Below, in pieces: positions 9,485 through 18,600 of a DNA stretch of 64,000 nt (its first letter is position 1; each line of letters opens with the position of its first letter). The position numbers were made by a program, and so were the translations under genes. Source of the DNA: Pseudomonas mucidolens (GTDB lineage Bacteria > Pseudomonadota > Gammaproteobacteria > Pseudomonadales > Pseudomonadaceae). The notes beneath the pieces are model-generated. The model saw only the letters and a program-made list of their open reading frames with translations. It searched no databases and was not told the DNA's origin. Location: positions 4,154,001 to 4,218,000 of the forward strand of contig NZ_LT629802.1 in NCBI RefSeq assembly GCF_900106045.1, in the 5' to 3' direction.

Positions 9485-9526
9485 GGTGCACTCCTCATCT
9501 TGTAATTATCAGGTGGCTAAACAGAC

Positions 9527-9756
9527 TCAGCGATCATCCTCGCGGATCGAAGAGGGATGCCGGCACAGGGCGTTCCTCTTGTCATTGGTCGCGACGGAAG
9601 AACGCCAGGCGCTCTTCATCGATAGCCAGGCCCAGGCCGGACGCGGATGATCACCAGCGTCTGGTTCTGCATCGTATGCATCGCCAGCTTGTGCGGGCGG
9701 ATGGTAGGGAGATCGACGATGATGGTTTCGATCGACTCGGTGGCACAAATCGGCAT
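9527..9756 (-). pseudogene. catB/catC: Deletion scar of catB (muconate cycloisomerase) and catC (muconolactone isomerase)
   Basis: Starting at the ATG at 9756, the minus strand encodes the CatB N-terminus (ESIETIIVDLPTIRPHKLAM, then MHTMQNQTLVIIR) for about 42 codons. It then jumps to a CatB-like C-terminus in another frame (LGLAIDEERLAFFRRDQ, stop at 9582-9584). A ribosome-binding-like AAGAGGAA follows, which would have served catC, but the next coding matter is a CatC-like C-terminus (ALCRHPSSIREDDR, stop at 9527-9529). About 230 bp remain of roughly 1.4 kb. Two separate internal deletions explain this best. Identification of the pieces is from memory of the families and should be confirmed by alignment. 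Confidence 0.85.
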
Positions 9757-9842
9757 GACAATACCCGTTGGGGTTTTTATTGACTGGTTCCGATTCTGTT
9801 CCAGCGCTTTCATGGGTTCCAATATAGAATGGGGCTCAAACA

Positions 9843-9857
9843 ATACCTCCAGGGTAT
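9843..9857. promoter_or_regulatory. CatR/BenM-type LysR box in the catR-catB intergenic region
   Basis: The sequence ATAC-N7-GTAT occurs here as ATACCTCCAGGGTAT, exactly the consensus recognised by CatR, BenM and CatM. It lies 14 bp before the catR start and about 90 bp before the catB remnant start, the expected position for activating the divergent cat promoter. The operator therefore survives although catB and catC do not. Confidence 0.65.
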
Positions 9858-9870
9858 GAAAGGAGTCCAT

Positions 9871-10747
9871 ATGGAGCTGCGCCATCTGCGTTACTTTCAA
9901 GTGCTGGGAGAAACCCTGAACTTCACCCGCGCCGCCGAACGCCTGCACATCGCCCAGCCGCCATTGAGCAGGCAGATCCAGCAACTGGAAGACGAGTTGG
10001 GCGTGGTATTGCTGGAGCGTGGGCGGCCGTTGCGATTGACCGAAGCCGGGCGTTTTTTCTATGAGCATGCCAATGTGCTGCTGGAACAGTTGGCCAAGGT
10101 GTGCGACAGCACTCGGCGCATCGGCCTGGGACAGAAAACCTGGCTTGGGATCGGCTTTGCGCCCTCGACGTTGTACGGCGTGTTGCCGGAGTTGATTCGT
10201 CGCCTGCGCAGTGATGACGGGCTGGAACTGGAGCTGGGACTGGCGGAAATGACCACCCTGCAACAGGTCGAAGCGCTCAAGGCCGGGCGGATTGACGTGG
10301 GCTTCGGGCGGATACGCATTGACGACCCGGCCATCGTCCAGCGGGTATTGGTGGAGGATCGCCTGGTGGCCGTGTTGCCGGCCGGCCATCCGCTGCTGGG
10401 TGCGCCGGTGACCCTGGCGCAACTGGCTGAAGAGCCGTTGGTGCTGTACCCCGGCAATCCGCGCCCGAGCTACGCCGACCATGTGATCGCGTTGTTCGAC
10501 GCCCACGGTTTGAGTATCAAAGTGGCGCAATGGACTAACGAGTTGCAGACCGCTATCGGCCTGGTCGGTGCAGGCATGGGGGGTGACGCTGGTACCCGCC
10601 TCGGTGCAGATCCTGCATCGGGCGGACATCGACTACACACCGGTTGTCGAAGCCACCGCGACCTCGCCGATCATTCTCAGTCGACGGGTCAATGACCAGT
10701 CGCCAGGGCTCAGTCATTGCCTGCAGTTGGTTGAAGAGTTGATCTGA
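9871..10747 (+). pseudogene. catR: catR, LysR-type cat activator with a frameshift near the C-terminus
   Basis: From the ATG at 9871 (MELRHLRYFQVLGETLNFTR) the protein matches the CatR/BenM branch of LysR regulators: helix-turn-helix, then the effector domain. At about 10578-10583 a run of six G replaces the expected five, and the frame shifts. The original frame ends at 10695 with an unrelated tail. The +1 frame continues as family-like sequence (VTLVPASVQILHRADIDYTP, then SRRVNDQSPGL) to a stop at 10745-10747. About the last 55 residues of the effector domain are thus altered. A genuine mutation fits the decayed locus, but a homopolymer sequencing error cannot be excluded. Confidence 0.8.
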
Positions 10748-10774
10748 AATTTTTCTCAACATCGCGCAAATCTA

Positions 10775-11010
10775 ATGTGTTCATGTACCGCGCATGCGCC
10801 GAGAACCGGCCCAAATGGGTGAAGCCCCAGCCCAGGGCAATTTCGGAGATGGTGCGCGTGGAGCCGTGCGCCAGCTCGGCAATGAAGTCGCGCGCCATGC
10901 GCCACCACGCTGCCGAAGCGCCATCCACCGCGCCCATCACCGAGTCAAAGCGCAGCGGTGCATCAATCGGCCGCTGCAACTGGTCGAATCGATCAAAAAC
11001 TGGCTGCAAG
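10775..11010 (-). pseudogene. Remnant of an AraC-family regulator (BenR-like ligand domain fused to HTH by deletion)
   Basis: On the minus strand a segment like the AraC N-terminal ligand-binding domain (LQRPIDAPLRFDSVM, then DGASAAWWRMARDFIAEL) runs directly into the end of an AraC DNA-binding domain (GSTRTISEIALGWGFTHLGR, then FSAHARY) and decays. The first helix-turn-helix is missing and no proper start exists. AraC proteins of this type (BenR/XylS) activate benzoate genes, which fits a former ben/cat locus. The exact ends are uncertain. Confidence 0.6.
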
Positions 11011-11069
11011 ATCAGGCACTTGATGGTGTTCAGCTGTATTACGAAAAGTTTACCGAGAGTAATATCTGA
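10988..11069 (+). pseudogene. Orphan C-terminal fragment of an unrecognised protein
   Basis: In the + strand, about 30 residues (LVESIKNWLQDQALDGVQLY, then YEKFTESNI and a TGA) look like the amphipathic tail of a real protein but have no upstream domain in frame that I recognise. The fragment abuts the AraC remnant and ends before the permease gene. It is probably the other side of the same deletion junction. I do not know the parent family. Confidence 0.35.
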
Positions 11070-11139
11070 ACCCTCAGCAGTGAGGGGCGGATCTGGCGTG
11101 CAGGATCACCCCTGAAAAAACAAGTAGAAGGGAATGTTA

Positions 11140-12543
11140 ATGGCGGATGACATGGTTAACCCGGTAGGCCTCAAGCGTGGCCTGAAAAACCGGCATATTC
11201 AGCTGATTGCCCTGGGAGGGGCGATTGGCACGGGCTTGTTCCTCGGTTCGGCCGGGGTGCTCAAGTCGGCGGGGCCGTCGATGATCCTGGGCTATGCGAT
11301 CGCCGGTTTCATCGCATTCCTGATCATGCGCCAGCTGGGAGAGATGATTGTCGAGGAGCCGGTGGCCGGTTCCTTCAGTCACTTCGCCCACAAATACTGG
11401 GGCGGTTATGCGGGCTTCCTCGCGGGCTGGAACTACTGGGTCCTGTATGTACTGGTGGGCATGGCGGAACTGACCGCGGTGGGTAAATACATCCAGTTCT
11501 GGTGGCCGGAAGTGCCGACCTGGGCCAGCGCCGTGGTGTTTTTCATCGCGGTCAACCTGATCAACACCCTGAATGTGAAGTTCTTCGGCGAGACTGAGTT
11601 CTGGTTCGCGATCATCAAGGTGGTGGCGATTCTCGGCATGATCGTGCTCGGCTGCTACCTGCTGTTCAGCGGCACCGGTGCCCCGCAGGCGTCGGTCAGC
11701 AACCTGTGGGATCACGGCGGCTTCTTCCCGAATGGCGGCATGGGGCTGCTGATGGCCATGGCGTTCATCATGTTCTCGTTCGGTGGCCTGGAGTTGGTGG
11801 GCATTACCGCCGCCGAAGCCAGCGAGCCGCGCAAGGTGATCCCCAAGGCAATCAATCAGGTGGTGTACCGGATCCTGATTTTCTACGTCGGTGCGCTGAC
11901 CGTGCTGCTGTCGCTGTACCCATGGGATCAACTGCTGCAGACCCTGGGCGCTTCCGGCGACGCCTACAGCGGCAGCCCGTTCGTGCAGATCTTCTCGCTG
12001 ATCGGCAACGACGCCGCCGCGCACATCCTCAACTTCGTGGTGTTGACCGCGGCATTATCGGTGTACAACAGCGGCGTGTACTGCAACAGCCGCATGCTGT
12101 TCGGCCTGGCCGAGCAAGGCGACGCCCCGAAGGCGCTGATGAAGCTCAACAAGCAAGGGGTGCCGTTGCGCGCGCTGGGCATTTCCGCGGCAGTGACCTT
12201 GCTGTGTGTGGTGATCAACTATGTCGCACCGCATGACGCACTGGAACTGTTGTTTGCCCTGGTGGTTGCCTCGCTGATGATCAATTGGGCGCTGATCAGC
12301 CTGACCCACATCAAGTTCCGCAAGGCCATGGGCGAGCAAGGCGTGGTGCCGTCGTTCAAGACGTTCTGGTTCCCGTTCAGCAATTACCTGTGCCTGGCGT
12401 TCATGGTGATGATCATCGGCGTGATGCTGGCGATTCCGGGCATTCGCTCCTCGGTATATGCGATGCCGGTGTGGGTGGGGATTATCTTTGTGGCGTACTG
12501 GTTGCGCAGGAAGAAGGCCAAGGCGCTCGCCGTAGCGCAGTAA
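11140..12543 (+). CDS. Amino-acid permease, AroP-like APC transporter
   Basis: A 467-residue, 12-segment transporter starting at the ATG at 11140. The ATG two codons earlier lies too close to the AGAAGGGA ribosome-binding site. TM1 has GGAIGTGLFLGSAGVLKSAG, and FSFGGLELVGITAAEASEPR is the TM6 region with the conserved Glu. The overall pattern is that of aromatic or neutral amino-acid importers (AroP, PheP, proline-specific types). Placed between kynU/kynR and kynBA, it may import tryptophan. That is an inference from context. A REPIN follows it. Confidence 0.88.
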   Translation: MADDMVNPVGLKRGLKNRHIQLIALGGAIGTGLFLGSAGVLKSAGPSMILGYAIAGFIAFLIMRQLGEMIVEEPVAGSFSHFAHKYWGGYAGFLAGWNYWVLYVLVGMAELTAVGKYIQFWWPEVPTWASAVVFFIAVNLINTLNVKFFGETEFWFAIIKVVAILGMIVLGCYLLFSGTGAPQASVSNLWDHGGFFPNGGMGLLMAMAFIMFSFGGLELVGITAAEASEPRKVIPKAINQVVYRILIFYVGALTVLLSLYPWDQLLQTLGASGDAYSGSPFVQIFSLIGNDAAAHILNFVVLTAALSVYNSGVYCNSRMLFGLAEQGDAPKALMKLNKQGVPLRALGISAAVTLLCVVINYVAPHDALELLFALVVASLMINWALISLTHIKFRKAMGEQGVVPSFKTFWFPFSNYLCLAFMVMIIGVMLAIPGIRSSVYAMPVWVGIIFVAYWLRRKKAKALAVAQ

Positions 12544-12602
12544 ACCCCGTGGCAAGGGGATTCCTGTGGCAAGAGGCTTCCTATGGAGAGGGGGCTTGTT
12601 TT

Positions 12603-12733
12603 GTGGCGAGGGGGCTTGTCCCCCGTTGGGCTGCGCAGCAGCCCCAAAAAGGCCTTCCCGTTCGTCCAGTCAAACCGGGGGGCAGGTTTGAGGGCTGCTG
12701 CGCAGCCCAACGGGGAACAAGCCCCCTCGCCAC
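12603..12733. repeat. REPIN (GTGGCGAGGGGGCTTGTCCC type)
   Basis: Two long inverted arms, GTGGCGAGGGGGCTTGTCCC extended by GGGCTGCGCAGCAGCCCC on the left and the complementary sequence ending CCCCCTCGCCAC on the right, flank a 40-bp loop. It lies between the convergent permease and kynA genes and can serve as a shared terminator. It belongs to a different sequence class from the element at 6267. Confidence 0.85.
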
Positions 12734-12761
12734 TGGACAAGCCAACTCGCCACAAGGTTTT

Positions 12762-13619
12762 TTAGAGTGAGGAACGCACTCGCCAGAGTTCCGGGAACAG
12801 CACGGTATCGAGCATTTTGCGCAGGTAACCGACGCCTTCGGTGCCGCCGGTGCCGGGCTGGAAGCCGATGATCCGCTCCACGGTGGTGACATGGCGAAAA
12901 CGCCACTGGCGGAAGGAGTCTTCCAGGTCGATGAATTTTTCGGCCAGTTGGTACAGGTCCCAATAACGGCTCGGATCGCAATAGACTTCGCGCCACGCCG
13001 CTTCTACGGAATCATCGTGAACCGTGGGGGCCGTCGGGTCACGCTCGGCTCGCTGCGGATCGATGGCAAGGCCGGCCTTGGCCATCAGGTTGACCGCCTC
13101 GTCATACAACGACGGCGTGGCGATCGCCACTTGCAATTCCTTCAACAGTTCCGGGCGATGAGCGTGGGGGCGTAATAGCGCCGAGCTTTTATTGCCGAGG
13201 ATAAACTCGATTTCCCGGTACTGGAACGACTGGAACCCGGATGACTGCCCCAAAAACGGGCGAATCGACTTGTACTCCGACGGCGTCATGGTCGCCAGCA
13301 CCGCCCAGGCATGCACCAACTGATCAAAGATCCGCGAGACCCGCGCCAGCATCTTGAATGCCGGCGGCAACTCACCCTGGCGTACGTGTTCGCGGGCGGC
13401 CTTGAGTTCATGAAGCATCAGCTTCATCCACAGCTCGGAGGTCTGGTGCTGAATGATGAACAGCATTTCGTTGTGATCTGGCGACAGCGGATGCTGGGCA
13501 CTCAGCACGCGACCCAGATCGAGGTAGTCGCCGTAGCTCATGGACTCGGAGAAATTCAGCTCGGCGTTGTGCCATTCTTCCGGTGGCTGGTAATCAGGCG
13601 AGAAAGGACATTGGCTCAT
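12762..13619 (-). CDS. kynA: Tryptophan 2,3-dioxygenase
   Basis: A 285-residue haem enzyme that inserts O2 into the indole ring of L-tryptophan to give N-formylkynurenine, the first step of the pathway. Family motifs include [20 protein letters not shown] with the distal His, [17 protein letters not shown], and the C-terminal [18 protein letters not shown] with the haem-ligand His. [13 protein letters not shown] then completes the active site. It overlaps the kynB stop by 4 bp (ATGA), so the two are translationally coupled and form a kynBA operon. Confidence 0.95.
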   Translation of the reverse strand: MSQCPFSPDYQPPEEWHNAELNFSESMSYGDYLDLGRVLSAQHPLSPDHNEMLFIIQHQTSELWMKLMLHELKAAREHVRQGELPPAFKMLARVSRIFDQLVHAWAVLATMTPSEYKSIRPFLGQSSGFQSFQYREIEFILGNKSSALLRPHAHRPELLKELQVAIATPSLYDEAVNLMAKAGLAIDPQRAERDPTAPTVHDDSVEAAWREVYCDPSRYWDLYQLAEKFIDLEDSFRQWRFRHVTTVERIIGFQPGTGGTEGVGYLRKMLDTVLFPELWRVRSSL

Positions 13620-14266
13620 CGCGTGGGCTCCTTGAGCGGGCGCAGGATCGCGCGTACCGGGCTGGCATCGAGGTTGGCAAAACGCAGCGGCAAAGCAATC
13701 AACTCGTAATCGCCTTCAGGCACATCATCGAGGACGATGCCTTCGAGAATCGCCATGCCGTGACGAGCCACAGCGTTGTGGGCATCCATGGTTTTGGACT
13801 GTTGCGGGTCCAGGGACGGGGTGTCGATACCGATCAAACGCACGCCAAGGCCGGCCAGCAGCTCAACGGTGGTTTGGGCGACCGCGGTGAAATTCGAGTC
13901 CCAGGTGGCCAAGGGCACCTGCTGATAAGTACGCAACAGCACCCGCTCCGGCAGATTATCCAGGCGCCCTTGCAAATGCTGCGGCTGTACCAGCGCCCCG
14001 CTGTCGAGGCAATACAGCACCCGGCATGGGCCAAAGTACACCTCCAGCGAAACCTCACCGATCGGCGCGCCGTCAGCGCTGTAATGCAAAGGCGCATCGA
14101 CATGGGCACCGGTGTGGGGCGACAAGGTAATGCGGCCGACATTCACAGGACATTCGGGACCGAATTGCCAGACCCGCTCTTCCTGGAAGGGCGTATCTCC
14201 CGGCCAGGTCGGGGTCGCGGCACTCAAGGGCGGGCTGATATCCCACCACGCTTTTATTGGACTCAT
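13616..14266 (-). CDS. kynB: Kynurenine formamidase (arylformamidase), cyclase family
   Basis: A 216-residue metal-dependent hydrolase that converts N-formyl-L-kynurenine to kynurenine and formate. The metal-binding motif [18 protein letters not shown] is present near residue 50, WPGDTPF near residue 20, and [19 protein letters not shown] near residue 140 completes the active site. Length matches bacterial KynB. It is the first gene of kynBA, and kynA starts within its stop codon. Confidence 0.95.
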   Translation of the reverse strand: MSPIKAWWDISPPLSAATPTWPGDTPFQEERVWQFGPECPVNVGRITLSPHTGAHVDAPLHYSADGAPIGEVSLEVYFGPCRVLYCLDSGALVQPQHLQGRLDNLPERVLLRTYQQVPLATWDSNFTAVAQTTVELLAGLGVRLIGIDTPSLDPQQSKTMDAHNAVARHGMAILEGIVLDDVPEGDYELIALPLRFANLDASPVRAILRPLKEPTR

Positions 14267-14516
14267 ACACGGCTCTCGGTTGTTTCTGCAGTGAATGATA
14301 CGAGGGCCCGCTGTAAATAATCTTGCGTATTCCAGCGCAAAGCGCGATTTCTTTCGAACTTACTGCGAACAAACCGCGATTTTCTGGGGGGAAATTTCAT
14401 CCAGGCACGCTCGCCATTCAGCTGCGCTTCTGGACATCTCGATGTCGAGTTCAGACCACTGGCAAACAGGCCGGCGTTATAGGGTTTGAATTCCCTTTTC
14501 CTGCCTCGGAGTCATC
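14267..14516. promoter_or_regulatory. Divergent promoter region between kynBA and the cupin gene
   Basis: A 250-bp non-coding stretch between the divergent kynB and cupin starts. It contains AGCGCAAAGCGCGAT at 14334-14348, similar to a segment between kynU and kynR, which may be a KynR operator. I see no convincing -35/-10 pair. Nothing else is recognisable. Confidence 0.4.
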
Positions 14517-14861
14517 ATGTCCCAGCCCATCACCGTTTTGCGTGATACCCATCCCCTGCCCGTCCTGGATGCCTGCAAATGGGAAAAACTCGAAGGCGAC
14601 CCGCACACCGTCAATCTCAATGCCTACACCAGCGAAGACGGCAGCAAAATCATGGGCACCTGGATCTGCACCCCCGGTAAATGGCGGGTGGAATACGTGA
14701 AGTGGGAGTACTGCCACTTTCAGGAAGGCTACTGCGTGATCACCCCGGATGGCCTGGAACCGATTCACTTGAGGGCTGGGGATATCTTCGTCGTGGAACC
14801 GGGGATGAAGGGTACTTGGGAGGTGGTCGAGACCGTGCGCAAGTATTTTGTTTTTGCCTGA
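14517..14861 (+). CDS. Small cupin-domain protein
   Basis: A 114-residue single-domain cupin of the Cupin_3/DUF861 type. The beta-barrel motifs WICTPGKWRVEYVKWEYCHF and LRAGDIFVVEPGMKGTWEV are clear. Such proteins are small metal- or ligand-binding barrels, often annotated near amino-acid catabolic genes, and their reaction is unknown. A GGAG ribosome-binding site precedes the ATG and a strong terminator follows. It is divergent from kynBA, so co-regulation with tryptophan catabolism is possible. Confidence 0.85.
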   Translation: MSQPITVLRDTHPLPVLDACKWEKLEGDPHTVNLNAYTSEDGSKIMGTWICTPGKWRVEYVKWEYCHFQEGYCVITPDGLEPIHLRAGDIFVVEPGMKGTWEVVETVRKYFVFA

Positions 14862-14876
14862 GTCACACCCTTCATG

Positions 14877-14904
14877 AAAAGGGGCCTGTTCAGGCCCCTT
14901 TTTT
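14877..14904 (+). terminator. Rho-independent terminator after the cupin gene
   Basis: A perfect GC-rich stem (AAGGGGCCTG with CAGGCCCCTT, two-base loop) is followed by six T residues, 16 bp after the cupin stop codon. Confidence 0.9.
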
Positions 14905-15061
14905 GCGTGTGCGAGTTCTATATTCGGGCACGTATTCACCCTCATTCAACATGAATGACTCCCAAACCGCGACAGCAAAAATATACTTGCTCAAAATACT
15001 CCAGCCTTAACAAATTAACCACCAAGTGTCCATCACTACTTAGCATTAGATAGCAGGCACT

Positions 15062-15088
15062 TTGACACCCGCCGCTTTTTCGTATAAT
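15062..15088 (+). promoter_or_regulatory. Sigma70-type promoter upstream of the ribbon-helix-helix gene
   Basis: TTGACA at 15062-15067 and TATAAT at 15083-15088 are both perfect consensus, with a slightly short 15-bp spacer. It sits in a 440-bp AT-rich gap (14905-15342) with no gene and would give a leader of about 250 nt before the ORF at 15343. AT-rich tracts around it are of the kind bound by MvaT-type silencers. That last point is inference. Confidence 0.6.
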
Positions 15089-15342
15089 TTCCAAAAAAAC
15101 TCAATTAACATCAAAACCTAATCAAATTATAACAGCATTATAACGAAACACTTGCAGAAAGTGTCCAGTGTCACAAGATGAAAACTTTCTTTTAATCTGC
15201 GTAGGAAAAATCCCAATATTTGAATTAGACTTTCAACCCATCAAATTACAACTCCATGGGTTTGCATCAAACAGTCATCACTTCCTCACGTTCTTCCTGC
15301 ACGTGGCAGTTGAAACCGCGCTCTTGCAAAAGGATCAAGAAA

Positions 15343-15540
15343 ATGCCTGAAAAAACGACACGCCTGACCATCCTCATCGACTCTCCAACCAAGCACCGGC
15401 TGGTGTCTCTGTCCGAAGAGATTGACCTTACTATTTCCCAGGTCATTCGCAAGCTGATCAGGGACCATCTTCAGCAATATGAAAGTCAAATCAAACCCGA
15501 GGTGATCGAACGCACAGGCGAGGATTCTTCCAGGTATTGA
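15343..15540 (+). CDS. Small ribbon-helix-helix DNA-binding protein (CopG/Arc type)
   Basis: A 65-residue protein from the ATG at 15343, preceded by AAGGA eight bases upstream. Its sequence shows the ribbon-helix-helix pattern: a beta strand (TTRLTILIDSPTKHRLVSLS), a first helix with SEEIDLTISQVIRKLI, and a second helix RDHLQQYESQ. Proteins of this size and fold are dimeric repressors or antitoxin-like regulators. No toxin gene follows. The next gene, 130 bp downstream on the same strand, is the large Mur-ligase fusion, which it may regulate. Confidence 0.75.
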   Translation: MPEKTTRLTILIDSPTKHRLVSLSEEIDLTISQVIRKLIRDHLQQYESQIKPEVIERTGEDSSRY

Positions 15541-15670
15541 TGATATAAAAAATTTGCACTAATACTTTCAGCATCAACACAAGATGCAAACCCGCCTTCC
15601 ATTTTTATTGGCGGGCAAATCAATTAAAAAATTTAACTCTTCCACTATTACTTTCACTAAGGGATTGACC

Positions 15671-18600
15671 ATGCCCGTGAAACAGCAAGTGCTCGCCTGT
15701 TATACTCTGCTGAGTAACGACACCGATGAGCGAGTTGTCTCATTGCATACAGCGCACGCCTGCATCTTATTTTTCTCAATCAGTCACAGCACAAAACGTG
15801 CACATGTATTTCATGTCGCTGCCAGTAACTTCGAAAGCGCTTGGCAAACAGCAGTCAATGAACTCCAACAGTGGATAAAGCAACGGGGCAATAGCCCCGA
15901 ACGAACATGGATTCGTGTCGAACGCGTGATCAACGTAACCCCAATGAGTTGGGCAAAACTCAATGAACGCCTCAAGCAGCACAAGCGTAATTACTTCAGG
16001 CGCGGCATCGCGCTCGACAGTAGTTTTCAAATAGCGCTTACCGAGCAGGAGCTGAATGCCAACGCGATCCTCTATGGCGGCAGCGACATTGCCCATGCAA
16101 CCTTCAATGCCGGAAATTTTTCTGTCTACGCCAAACGTCGTTTTTCAGGGGCGACGGCACGCCAACTACTCGACACATTGAAGCCCGACACCACGGTTTA
16201 TCTATTCGACACTGCGGGTGTGTTTTGCGCTGAGGACGCGATGGCTCACACGCTCAATAGCCAAGGCGCGGAAGTTGGCTGGCGTACTCTGGACACCTTG
16301 AAACCTGACAATGTCAAAGCGGTAGTCGGCACTGCAGCCACCTATCTGGCGATGCAGGTGCAAGACAGTGGTCAATTTGTCTACGGTTACTTTCCCTGCT
16401 TCGACCGCCCCATCAAGAATTACAACACCCTGCGTCACGCCAGCAGCACCTACTCGATGATCGAGGCATGGGCGCTGAGTGGTGATGAAGCACTGATGGC
16501 TGCTATTCGACGATCGCTGGACTACCTGACCCAGACACTGATCAGACCCAGCCTGTTACCTGATGGCAGTGTCGCAGCCTTCCTCGTGGACACTGGCAAC
16601 GAGATTAAACTGGGTGGTAACGCGGTATGCCTGCTGGCCTTGGTCAAATACAGCGAAGTGAGCGGTACCCGCCACTATCTGCCGCTGCTGGAAGCCCTCG
16701 CCAACGGCATGGCATCGATGCAGGACCCGGACTCTGGCGCCTTCGTGCACGTATTGCATGCCCAGGACTTAAGCGTCAAAGAGGCGTTTCGCATTATTTA
16801 CTACGACGGTGAAGCCGCGTTCGGGCTGATGCGCCTTTATGGGCTGACCCGCAACGAGCGCTGGCTTAATATCGTGGAAAAAGCCTTCGATTATTTCATC
16901 GGCAAAGAGCACTGGCGCGAGCATGATCACTGGCTCAGCTACTGTGTGAATGAGTTGACACGTTATCGCCCGCATGAAAAGTATTTTCGTTTCGGCCTGA
17001 ATAACGTCTCCGGGTACCTGGGCTTCGTCGAGCAACGCATTACCACCTTCCCGACCTTGCTCGAGTTGATGATGGCCGCCCAACAAATGCTCGAACGAAT
17101 CGCGCAGCAACCTGCTGTCCAGCACCTGCTCGAGGAGATTGACCTGCACGCGTTCTATCGGGCCTTGCACCATCGTGCCCGTTACCTGCTCAACGGTTAT
17201 TTCTGGCCGGAAATGGCGATGTTCTTTGCAAACCCGGCACGTATCGCAGGCGCCTTCTTCATTCGGCATCACGCGTTCAGGGTGCGTATCGACGATGTCG
17301 AGCATTACCTTTCCGGACTGATTGCCTATCACCGGTATCTGCTCGATGGCGCCCCCCAAGTCAACCTGGCTCCGTCAGCTGAAGCCAAGCCCGACTGGAT
17401 CTGGGATGCGCCGACCCTGGCCCGCGCAACGCAAGGTACATGGGCCCGGCAGCCGCCACCGGGCTGGCGAGCAGCGGGTCTGGCCCCCTCCATGCAGTTC
17501 TTCAAACCGCAACGCATACTCAGCCGCCACCCCACCAAGGTGGGTCCGACCGAAGCGCAATCGGCACTGCGCTGGGCGCAAGCCAGCCCTGAACGGCGCC
17601 CCTCGGCGTTTCTGTGCGTGGACCCGACACCCTACCTGGACAGCGGCTTGCCGGTGCTGCAAGTCGCCGACACCAGTGAAGCGACGTTGCAACTGGGCAG
17701 GTATGCCCGACAGCATTTCAAGGGGCTGGTGTTCGGCGTGACTGGCAGCTCTGGCAAAACCACGGTGGTATCAATGCTGACCCATGCCTTGAAACACTGG
17801 GGCGAGGTCGGACAAACCGAAGCCAATGCCAACCTGCCTCCCGGCATTGCCTGGAACTTGGCGTGCATGCCTGCGGCGGCAAAGTTCTGGGTCCTGGAAA
17901 TGGCCGTCGGACGAATGCCTATCAACTCGGAGCTGGTTCGCCCGCAGTTCGCCATCGTCACCGGCCTGGCCCCCGCGCACCTGGAGTATCACGGCACACT
18001 GGAAAACCTGGCGCGCAAGAAAAGCGCGATCTTCCGCTCCATGGCGCCCGGTGGTCACGCCATCCTCAACCGTGACATGCCTTATTACGAGCTGTTCGCC
18101 CAAGCGGCAAAAACTGCACACCTTAAAGTCGTCAGTTATGGCGAACACGCCGACGCGGATCTGCGGCTGCTGGATTGGCACAATGAGGCGAGCCAGGTTT
18201 ACGTCAAGGCCCAACGAGGCTCACAGACACTCGACTTCACCTTGCGCGCACGGGGTCGGCATATGGTGCTCAACGCACTGGCGGTACTGGCTACCCTGTT
18301 TGCCGCCGATCTGCCCGCCGGCGAGGCGCTCAAGGTCCTGACCGGCTTCGAACCCGTTGAGGGGCGAGGCAATGTGATGCAGATCCAATGTGCGGGAGGG
18401 CATTTCCAGCTCATTAACGATGCTTACAATGCTAACCCCGGGTCCATGGCCGCAGCGTTGCAATCCATGGCGGACCTTCCCGTTACCTCACGCCACCGGG
18501 TGTTGATCCTGGGAGACATGCTGGAACTCGGACCCGATGCCCAGCGCTACCACTTGGAACTGCTGACCCCGCTGCGCCTGGCAGCGCCCCGGCGAGTGTT

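Noticed and set aside
9616..10629. A 337-codon minus-strand frame covering catR
   Set aside because: Only its last 46 codons (the CatB remnant) are meaningful. The rest is antisense to catR.
15343..15540. The small ribbon-helix-helix protein as antitoxin of a toxin-antitoxin pair
   Set aside because: No small toxin-like gene lies beside it. The next gene encodes a 1050-residue enzyme-like protein.
16377..17400. Lanthipeptide cyclase (LanC-like) identity for the toroid region of the Mur-ligase fusion
   Set aside because: The zinc-binding Cys/His pattern of LanC enzymes is not visible and no precursor peptide gene is nearby.
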